Assembly: GCA_003541285.1 (NCBI GenBank)
Contig: DPMS01000153.1
Span: forward strand, 1-5,275
DNA: 5,275 nucleotides
Origin: Actinomycetota bacterium
GTDB taxonomy: Bacteria > Actinomycetota > Actinomycetes > Streptosporangiales > Streptosporangiaceae
Reading direction: 5' to 3'
Shown here: positions 1 to 4,937 of the stretch, piece after piece
Layout of the letters: each line of letters opens with the position of its first letter
How positions within the stretch are numbered: position 1 is the first letter of the stretch
Notes under the pieces: model-generated
What the model saw: only the letters and a program-made list of their open reading frames with translations
The model's database searches: none
Told to the model about the DNA's origin: nothing
Program-made: the position numbers and the translations under genes

Positions 1-72
1 ATCCGGTGCCGGGCGCCTGAGCACAGCGGCACCGCGCCGGCGCGCCGGGCGGGCCGGGCGGGCCGCCCCGGT

Positions 73-106
73 GCAGCCCGGGCTGCCAGGCCGGCGCAGC
101 CGCCGG
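73..106. terminator. Two adjacent GC hairpins, possible terminator of a gene before the window
   Basis: Positions 73-86 are a perfect 14-bp palindrome (GCAGC arm, CCGG loop, GCTGC arm). Positions 91-106 form a perfect 6-bp stem (CCGGCG and CGCCGG) with a 4-nt loop. No T-run follows, which is common for actinobacterial terminators but also means the call rests on dyad symmetry alone in DNA where such dyads arise by composition. The location, after a possible gene end at 18-20 and before the LCP gene, fits a terminator. Confidence 0.22.
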
Positions 107-210
107 ACCGGACGTCCTGAAGCGGGACGCTACGGCCATACCCCTGCCACGACTTACCGCCTGCCCGCAAATGCCCGGCTAGGCCGCCGCTCCGTGCGAT
201 TATGCCGGCA

Positions 211-219
211 GGGGGAGGG
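211..219 (+). promoter_or_regulatory. Ribosome binding site that fixes the LCP start at 226
   Basis: The purine run GGGGGAGGG ends 6 nt before the ATG at 226. An in-frame ATG also exists at 202, but it lies upstream of this run and has no Shine-Dalgarno-like sequence in front of it. The run would fall inside the coding sequence if 202 were used. This favours 226 and shortens the protein from 505 to 497 residues. Confidence 0.7.
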
Positions 220-225
220 CAGCCG

Positions 226-1719
226 ATGGATGACGACGCCTCGTGGGGCGACCCGCCCCCCCGACGTGACAGGCGACCCGCCGGGCCGGGCGGGCCCGGC
301 CGGCGCCGGGCGGTGCCGTCCTCTGCCCAGAGCCAGCTCATGCACCGCATCGCGGCGGCCAGGCGGGCCAGGCAGCGCCGGACCCTGCTGCTCGCCTGTG
401 GCGCACTGTCAGCCCTGGTGCTGCTCTTCTCCGGCAGCGCCTGGGGTCTGGCCAGCTACGTCAACGACGTGGTGGGCCGGGTCAACGCGGGGACGTCCGG
501 CGGCTCCAGCGGACCGCTGAACGTGCTGCTGGCCGGAGTCGATCTGCGGACTGGCCTCACCCCGGCGCAGGAGCGGAGGCTGCACGTGGGGCGCGCGGTC
601 AGCTTCAACTCCGACACCATGATGCTGATCCACGTCGCCGCGGACCGGTCCAGCGTGACCGTGGCCAGCCTGCCCCGTGACTCCTGGGTGAACATTCCCG
701 GGCACGGCATGAACAAGATCAACGCAGCCTTCGGGCTCGGCGGGCCGAAGCTGATGGTGGCCACCGTGGAACAAGCCACCGGCCTGGTCGTCAACGACTT
801 CGTCGAGGTCAATTTCCTCGGCTTCGTCAAGGTCATCGACGCGCTCGGGGGCGTGAACATCTGCCTGCCACAGGCGGTGAACGACCCCTATTCCGGTCTT
901 CGCCTCAGTGCTGGCACCCATCACGTGAATGGCGTCACCGCGCTGGAATTCGCGCGTGACCGTCACTCCTTCGCTACCTCGGACCTGGCGCGGATCGATA
1001 ACCAGCAGCGCCTGCTCGCGTCTTTGCTGAGCGAGGCCATCAGTTCCGGCACACTGGCAGACCCGCTGCGGCTGAGCCATTTCCTGGGATCGGTACTGGG
1101 AACGATCAAGGTCGATCAGAGCCTGAATCTCACCGCACTTGCCGACCAGTTGCGGGGCATCACCCCCCGCGAGGTCCACTTCCTGACGGTCCCGCTTTCC
1201 AACACGAACTACCTGACGCCGACCGGCGAGTCCGCCGTGCTGTGGAACGCCGCGGCGGCACACCAGATCTTCGCTGCCTTCAAGGCCGACCAGCCCGCAA
1301 CCGGATCCGCCCCCGGGCACTCCGGAGCCACGCGGCGCCCGGGAGTGCGCGCCGGCCAGGTGATGATCGAGGTCTACAACGGAACCTCGATCGCGGGGCT
1401 GTCCGCCCGCACCGGCGCGGCGCTGGCCAGGTTCGGCTTCCGCGTCCACGCGGGCCTCAACTGGCCGGCCCAGAACATCACGCAGACCATCCTGGAGTAC
1501 CCGCCCAGCCAGCGGAGCGGCGCCCGGCTGGTGCACCGGGCGCTGCCGGCTGCCGCCCTCCGCCAGGTACCGGGCATCGCCAGCATCAGGGTGGTGCTGG
1601 GCAGCGGCGGCAATACCGTGACCGCCGGGCCACCGGGCGCCAGGCCCGGCGGGGCGTCCCCGGGCGGGGGGAACCCGCCGGCATCGTCACGAACCGCGGC
1701 CCAGGACACCTGCCGGTAG
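226..1719 (+). CDS. LytR-CpsA-Psr (LCP) family cell-wall glycopolymer transferase with LytR_C domain
   Basis: LCP proteins transfer lipid-linked glycopolymers (teichoic acids, arabinogalactan-like polymers) onto peptidoglycan at the outer face of the membrane. Starting at 226 the product has 497 residues. It begins with a Pro/Arg-rich cytoplasmic tail (1-52), then one membrane segment (about 53-76). The LCP domain starts near 96 with NVLLAGVD and shows SDTMMLIHV (129-137), LPRDSW (149-154, family Arg-Asp pair), NKINAAFG (163-170), DALGGVNI (205-212), EFARDRHS (241-248) and DLARIDNQQ (253-261), matching the conserved Arg/Asp/Gln positions of the family. After a linker (about 353-378), VMIEVYNGTSIAGL opens a LytR_C domain (about 379-461). 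A Gly/Pro-rich tail ends in DTCR. Cys213 and Cys496 are both extracytoplasmic and could form a disulfide (inference). The gene is complete and has no co-directional partner closer than 254 nt. The family is clear; the polymer it transfers is unknown. Confidence 0.94.
   Translation: MDDDASWGDPPPRRDRRPAGPGGPGRRRAVPSSAQSQLMHRIAAARRARQRRTLLLACGALSALVLLFSGSAWGLASYVNDVVGRVNAGTSGGSSGPLNVLLAGVDLRTGLTPAQERRLHVGRAVSFNSDTMMLIHVAADRSSVTVASLPRDSWVNIPGHGMNKINAAFGLGGPKLMVATVEQATGLVVNDFVEVNFLGFVKVIDALGGVNICLPQAVNDPYSGLRLSAGTHHVNGVTALEFARDRHSFATSDLARIDNQQRLLASLLSEAISSGTLADPLRLSHFLGSVLGTIKVDQSLNLTALADQLRGITPREVHFLTVPLSNTNYLTPTGESAVLWNAAAAHQIFAAFKADQPATGSAPGHSGATRRPGVRAGQVMIEVYNGTSIAGLSARTGAALARFGFRVHAGLNWPAQNITQTILEYPPSQRSGARLVHRALPAAALRQVPGIASIRVVLGSGGNTVTAGPPGARPGGASPGGGNPPASSRTAAQDTCR
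279..305. repeat. Strong GC inverted repeat inside the 5' coding part of the LCP gene
   Basis: Positions 279-284 pair with 300-305, and 286-290 pair with 295-299. G285 is bulged and the loop is 291-294, giving 11 G-C pairs. It lies 53-79 nt inside the gene and encodes the Pro/Gly/Arg-rich cytoplasmic tail. It could affect translation or transcript elongation, but the Pro/Gly/Arg codon composition may be enough to explain it. Confidence 0.35.
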
Positions 1720-1731
1720 GACAACCGGCAG
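1710..1731. terminator. Candidate terminator hairpin overlapping the LCP stop codon
   Basis: The arms CTGCCGGT (1710-1717) and ACCGGCAG (1724-1731) are perfectly complementary over 8 bp, with a 6-nt loop. The TAG stop codon (1717-1719) starts in the last base of the left arm. No T-run follows, so this would be a non-canonical actinobacterial-type terminator or an mRNA 3'-end stabiliser. It separates the LCP gene from the propeller gene, which has its own conserved upstream region. Confidence 0.42.
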
Positions 1732-1802
1732 ATCGTCACTTCACTCGCCGCGTCGTCACAACGTGCAGGTAATACCTCACGTTTGGTAATCGCCATACCC
1801 CG

Positions 1803-1845
1803 CTGCCAGATCACGGTACGGGCACGACCTGATCACACTTGTCAT
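1803..1845 (+). promoter_or_regulatory. Conserved upstream block A, copy 1
   Basis: This 43-nt stretch matches 4751-4793 upstream of the paralogue at 34 of 43 positions without a gap. It contains GATCACG at 1809, GGGC.CGACC at 1820-1829 and ATCACACTTGTCAT at 1832-1845. The two ATCAC motifs sit 22 nt apart (about two helical turns) in both copies, as expected for a protein binding one face of the DNA. The final TGTCAT is in position to act as a -35 element. The conservation is seen directly; the regulatory role is inferred. Confidence 0.6.
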
Positions 1846-1870
1846 CCCAACTGGGGTGTTGACCGTCCTA
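1840..1870 (+). promoter_or_regulatory. Candidate ECF-sigma-type promoter of the first propeller gene
   Basis: TGTCAT (1840-1845) is followed after 18 nt by CGTCCTA (1864-1870). The same arrangement and spacing recurs upstream of the paralogue. From memory, ECF41/ECF42-group sigma factors recognise TGTC-type -35 and CGTC-type -10 elements about 16-17 nt apart, so this is a near fit with a spacer about 1 nt longer. No good TATAAT-like hexamer lies at the right distance from TTGTCA. An unconserved alternative is TTGACC (1859-1864) with TCGAAT (1883-1888). The predicted leader is roughly 95-100 nt. Confidence 0.4.
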
Positions 1871-1899
1871 TCAGAAGAAGCCTCGAATCGCAGGACTTT

Positions 1900-1920
1900 T
1901 CATGTCATCATTACGGCGGC
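1900..1920 (+). promoter_or_regulatory. Conserved upstream block B, copy 1, in the predicted mRNA leader
   Basis: TCATGTCATCAT (1900-1911) followed by a CGGCGGC core (1914-1920) matches 4848-4868 at 17 of 21 positions. Its distance from block A is identical in both copies (68 nt start to start), while its distance to the start codon differs (74 versus 90 nt). It therefore seems tied to the promoter rather than to translation initiation. It could be an operator or a leader-RNA element. Confidence 0.42.
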
Positions 1921-1962
1921 ATTGCCTCAGCGACTGGCAAGGCCAGACCCTCCCCTGACCCT

Positions 1963-1967
1963 GGAGG
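1963..1967 (+). promoter_or_regulatory. Ribosome binding site of the first propeller gene
   Basis: GGAGG lies 6 nt before the ATG at 1974. It supports this start, as does the matching start (same N-terminal residues) in the paralogue. Confidence 0.8.
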
Positions 1968-1973
1968 CCATCG

Positions 1974-4748
1974 ATGTACGCACGGGGGTATTTGCGCACC
2001 CACCACAGCTTCGCCCGGCGTCTGGTCCTGACCATGACCGGCCTGGCGCTCACGCTCGGCGCGCTGCCCGCGCTGACCGGGGCACTGCCTGGCACCGGGG
2101 CTGGCACCGCCCGTGCCGATGATGTGACCGCATCCCAGGATGCGCTGCGTACCGGCTGGGACCCGAACGATGCGGGGCTGACGCCGGCCATCGTGGGCGG
2201 CGGGACGTTCCAGAATTTGTTCAAGACCCCCGTCAACGGGCAGGTGTACGCCCAGCCGGTAGTGGTCCCGGTGGGGGCGAGCAACCACATCGTCATCGTG
2301 GCCACCGAGAACGACTACGTCTACGGGCTGGACCCAGCGACCGGCGTCCCGCAGTGGACGACCCATCTCGGCAATCCGTTCGTGCTCGCGAAGGCGCGCT
2401 GGAAGAAGGTCCGGACCTGCAAGGACCTGACCCCGAACATCGGGGTGACCGGCACCCCGGCCTACGACCCCGTCACCAAAGACGTCTACATGTTCGGCGA
2501 GATCATGGTCGGTAAGTACCCGAAGTACTACCTGTACGGGATCAACCCCTCCACCGGCACCGTCGATATGAAGGTCGCGATCTCGGGGAAGCCCAGCAAC
2601 AACTCCAAGATCACGTTCAACCCGCAAGCGCAGATGGAACGGCCCGGCGTGCTGGTGCAGGACGGGGCGGCCTACGGCGCGTTCGCCTCCCACTGCGACC
2701 GGAGCCCCTACTCCGGTTACGTGGCCAGGGTGAGCCTGCCGGGCGGCGCGCTGAGGCTGTGGACTGATGAGTCCGGAGTGACCAACAAAGCGGCGGGGGT
2801 CTGGCAGGGCGGCGGCGGGATCATGTCCGACGGGCCCGGGCGTTACTTCGTCACCTCCGGCAACGGCGTCTCCCCCGGCCCCGCCAAGGGAAGCTCGCCC
2901 CCCGGGCAACTCGCCGAGTCGGTGATCCGGCTCGCGGTGAACAGCAGCGGGAAGATGTCAGCCCGGGACTTCTTCAGCCCGGCTAACGCGCCGAAACTGG
3001 ACGCGGCCGACACCGACTACGGCTCGGGTGGGCCGGTCGGGCTGCCGTTCGGCACCAGCGGCACCACGAACTACCCGGACATCCTGGCCCAGGCCGGCAA
3101 GGACGGCCGGATCTTCCTGCTCAACCGCGACAACCTCGGCGGCCGGGAGCAGGGCCCGGGCAAGACTGACGCGGTCCTCGCCGTGACCAAGGCTTACGGT
3201 GGCGAGTGGGGGCACCCAGCGGTGTTCGCCGACACCACGACTCTGACCGCGGCCAACGCCAGCACCGCCAATGACTATCTCTACTTCGTGGGCAGGAACG
3301 ACGCCCTGCGGGTGTTCAAGTTCGGTGCTGACAGCTCCGGCAAGCCGACCCTGTCCAATGTGGCGGACAGCACTCTCTCGTTCGGTTACACCTCCGGCTC
3401 ACCGGTGGTGACCTCGGACGGCACCAAGGCGGCCACCGAGGTCCTGTGGGAGGTCTTCGTCAACCACAGCACCGGCCTGGGCGGCATACTCGAGGCCTAC
3501 GACGTCTCATCGACGGCCCTGGCGGGCTGCACATCCGCCAAACCGTGCAGCTTGAAGCCGATCTGGAATGCGCCGCTCGGGACCGTGACCAAGTTCTCGA
3601 TCCCCGCCACCAGCGGCGGGCGGGTCTATGTCGGCACCCGGGACGGCAAAGTTTACGGGTTCGGCGTGCCCGGTGCCGGGTCGTCGCTGGTCACCGCCCC
3701 CACGGCCACCTTCGCCCAGACCGGCGTCAACGCCACCAGCGTCCGGCAGGTCACCGTGACCGCGGACCGGAAGGTCACCTTCACCGGCGTCACTGCCAGC
3801 ACCGGCGCCTCCAACTCCCTGGCCACCACGGATCAGTTCACCGTCGGCGCGATCACCGAGACCAGGAAAGGCACCACGACCGCCGTCCCGGTCACCTTCC
3901 CGGTCACCTTGCACAAGGGGGACAAGCTGCACGCGGCCGTGACCTTCGGGCCACTGGCTCCCGGCGGGGTAACAGGATCGGTGTCCTTTGCCACCACCTC
4001 CACCAAGACACCCTCGGTGGACGTGCCCCTCACCGGCGACGGCACCCAGGCCGGGCTGGTTGCCAATCCAAGCACAGTCACATTCCCGCTGGCTCCCGAT
4101 CAGGGGGTCACCGACGTCCCCGTTGGCATCGGCCGCCCCGAGGTGGTGCAGATCGCCAACTACGGCCCTACCACCGAGACCGTCGCCTCAGTCACGCCGC
4201 CGTCATCCCCGTTCAGCGCCACTGGCCTGCCCGCGGCGGGCACCCAGATCAAACCCGGGCAGTCGATCACGGTGCAGGTCACCTACGCGCCCACCGCGGC
4301 CGGGCCGGCCACCGGATCGTTCACCATCACCGGCGCCGACTCCACCAGCGTGACGGTGAACCTGTCCGGCAGCGGCGCCGCGCCGGTCACCAGCTTCACC
4401 GTCAATCTGTCCGGCACTGGCGCCGCCATCCGCCACCTGGCCCCAGCCAGCAGCAGCGTGAATCTCGGGACGGTCAGGGTTGGCAAGACCGCGACCGCCA
4501 GCATCCACGTCACCAACAGCGGCAACCAGCCCAGCACCATCACCGCCACCACACGGCTGGCCACACCGTTCCACGCCGTCTACCGAATCCCCAAGGACCT
4601 GCCCTTCAACCCCAGCTATGACCTGACCCAGCAGGTGGCCTTCACCCCGGTCAAGAAGGGCACCTTCACCGCCCACTACACCCTCACCTGGACCGACCCG
4701 CGCGGCACCCACACCCTGACGGTCACCCTCACCGGCAAAGCCGCCTGA
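1974..4748 (+). CDS. Exported PQQ-like beta-propeller protein with C-terminal ASH / choice-of-anchor-D type domains
   Basis: The 924-residue product has a signal peptide: a basic n-region with Arg15-Arg16, a hydrophobic core at about 17-38, and a probable cut after ARA at 46-48. Residues about 75-566 form a PQQ-type beta-propeller. About eight blades can be followed, the first holding VIVATENDYVYGLDPATG (about 107-124) and the last VYVGTRDGKVYGFG (551-564). Typical family strings are WQGGGGIMSDGPGRYFVTSGNG (277-298, abridged core GGGG..S.G), YGSGGPVGLPFG (349-360) and AGKDGRIFLLNRDNLGG (374-390). Three Ig-like domains follow, about 569-692, 693-803 and 819-924. The last two show the ASH pattern of a NPSTVTF or SSVNLGTV start, NxG-type turn and YAP/FTP strand. 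The only cysteines are 149, 241, 519 and 525. The vicinal Cys pair of true quinoprotein dehydrogenases is absent, so PQQ-dependent catalysis is not supported and a binding or structural role is likelier. There is no sortase motif or C-terminal membrane segment, so it is probably secreted or held non-covalently. Exact function is unknown. Confidence 0.9.
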   Translation: MYARGYLRTHHSFARRLVLTMTGLALTLGALPALTGALPGTGAGTARADDVTASQDALRTGWDPNDAGLTPAIVGGGTFQNLFKTPVNGQVYAQPVVVPVGASNHIVIVATENDYVYGLDPATGVPQWTTHLGNPFVLAKARWKKVRTCKDLTPNIGVTGTPAYDPVTKDVYMFGEIMVGKYPKYYLYGINPSTGTVDMKVAISGKPSNNSKITFNPQAQMERPGVLVQDGAAYGAFASHCDRSPYSGYVARVSLPGGALRLWTDESGVTNKAAGVWQGGGGIMSDGPGRYFVTSGNGVSPGPAKGSSPPGQLAESVIRLAVNSSGKMSARDFFSPANAPKLDAADTDYGSGGPVGLPFGTSGTTNYPDILAQAGKDGRIFLLNRDNLGGREQGPGKTDAVLAVTKAYGGEWGHPAVFADTTTLTAANASTANDYLYFVGRNDALRVFKFGADSSGKPTLSNVADSTLSFGYTSGSPVVTSDGTKAATEVLWEVFVNHSTGLGGILEAYDVSSTALAGCTSAKPCSLKPIWNAPLGTVTKFSIPATSGGRVYVGTRDGKVYGFGVPGAGSSLVTAPTATFAQTGVNATSVRQVTVTADRKVTFTGVTASTGASNSLATTDQFTVGAITETRKGTTTAVPVTFPVTLHKGDKLHAAVTFGPLAPGGVTGSVSFATTSTKTPSVDVPLTGDGTQAGLVANPSTVTFPLAPDQGVTDVPVGIGRPEVVQIANYGPTTETVASVTPPSSPFSATGLPAAGTQIKPGQSITVQVTYAPTAAGPATGSFTITGADSTSVTVNLSGSGAAPVTSFTVNLSGTGAAIRHLAPASSSVNLGTVRVGKTATASIHVTNSGNQPSTITATTRLATPFHAVYRIPKDLPFNPSYDLTQQVAFTPVKKGTFTAHYTLTWTDPRGTHTLTVTLTGKAA
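4344..4433 (+). repeat. Imperfect 45-nt tandem duplication at the junction of the second and third C-terminal domains
   Basis: Copy 1 (4344-4388) and copy 2 (4389-4433) match at 32 of 45 bases and stay in frame. They encode TSVTVNLSGSGAAPV (791-805) and TSFTVNLSGTGAAIR (806-820). The unit is the last beta-strand and the SGxGAA turn that normally ends an ASH domain, so the domain appears to have an extra end strand or a lengthened linker. Confidence 0.75.
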
Positions 4749-4750
4749 AC

Positions 4751-4793
4751 CAGCCGGATCACGAAATGGGCGCGACCACATCACTCTTGTCAT
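4751..4793 (+). promoter_or_regulatory. Conserved upstream block A, copy 2
   Basis: This is the counterpart of 1803-1845, at an offset of 2948 nt and 79% identity. GATCACG is at 4757 and ATCACTCTTGTCAT at 4780-4793, with the same 22-nt spacing between ATCAC motifs. It begins two bases after the stop codon of the preceding propeller gene, so it was probably carried along as part of the duplicated unit. Confidence 0.6.
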
Positions 4794-4818
4794 ACGGCCC
4801 CGGACCCTAAGCGTCTTA
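4788..4818 (+). promoter_or_regulatory. Candidate ECF-sigma-type promoter of the second propeller gene
   Basis: TGTCAT (4788-4793) and CGTCTTA (4812-4818) are separated by 18 nt, as in copy 1. The bases between them are mostly unconserved, as expected of a spacer. The surrounding DNA (about 4807-4860) is the most AT-rich part of the window, which fits a promoter. The leader would be about 110-115 nt. I see no clear terminator between the previous stop (4748) and this site. Confidence 0.4.
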
Positions 4819-4847
4819 ATAACAGGAAACCGTTAGACAGCGATATC

Positions 4848-4868
4848 TCATGCCATCATCTCCGCGGC
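4848..4868 (+). promoter_or_regulatory. Conserved upstream block B, copy 2
   Basis: TCATGCCATCAT (4848-4859) followed by CGCGGC (4863-4868) is the counterpart of 1900-1920, with 4 differences in 21. It lies at the same distance from block A as in copy 1 but 16 nt further from its start codon. Confidence 0.42.
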
Positions 4869-4925
4869 GCCCCGTCAGCGTCCGGCGAAATCACGTCTCC
4901 TAGCCGCCCGCCCGTACCCGCCACT

Positions 4926-4932
4926 GGAGGGG
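4926..4932 (+). promoter_or_regulatory. Ribosome binding site of the second propeller gene
   Basis: GGAGGGG precedes the ATG at 4938, 7 nt after the GGAGG core. The start is also supported by alignment with the N-terminus of the preceding paralogue. Confidence 0.8.
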
Positions 4933-4937
4933 TTCCC

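Larger units (their letters stand above)
1..225. other. GC-rich region upstream of the LCP gene, no gene assigned
   Basis: No convincing gene is visible here. One frame is open from position 1 to a TGA at 118-120, and another ends at a TGA at 18-20 after the residues PVPGA. Either could be the tail of a gene lying before the window, but the encoded residues are low-complexity Ala/Arg/Pro/Gly and cannot be identified. The stretch holds a 9-bp tandem repeat (CCGGGCGGG at 45-53 and 54-62), two GC hairpins (73-106) and a weaker stem CGTCC/GGACG at 113-129. The less GC-rich part, about 130-200, presumably carries the promoter of the LCP gene, but I see no recognisable -35/-10 pair in it. Confidence 0.4.

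Noticed and set aside
202..225. Upstream ATG at 202 as the LCP start
   Set aside because: The purine-rich ribosome binding site (211-219) lies after this ATG and is correctly spaced for the ATG at 226.
385..402. Possible lipobox (LLLAC) in the LCP N-terminus
   Set aside because: The cysteine lies at the beginning of the hydrophobic segment rather than after it, so this is a membrane anchor and not a lipoprotein signal.
71..520. Plus-strand open frame overlapping the LCP gene start
   Set aside because: It begins at a GTG inside a GC palindrome and overlaps the LCP gene in another frame. Its composition is Arg/Pro/Ser-rich and nothing supports translation.
409..1536. Long open frame on the minus strand opposite the LCP gene
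   Set aside because: It lies antisense to a gene with clear LCP motifs. Its product is His/Gln/Arg/Gly-rich with no recognisable domain, and such open antisense frames are usual in GC-rich DNA.
1839..1874. Housekeeping sigma promoter with TTGTCA as -35
   Set aside because: The only TATA-like hexamer nearby, TATCAG at 1869, is 24 nt away, too far for this class. The conserved CGTCyTA at the right distance fits an ECF type better.
1911..2909. Long open frame on the minus strand opposite the start of the propeller gene
   Set aside because: It is antisense to the signal peptide and propeller region, has low-complexity composition and no recognisable domain.
3446..4621. Long plus-strand open frame in another phase inside the propeller gene
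   Set aside because: The product is an Arg/His/Gln-rich frame-shifted reading of the Ig-like domains, with no independent ribosome binding site.
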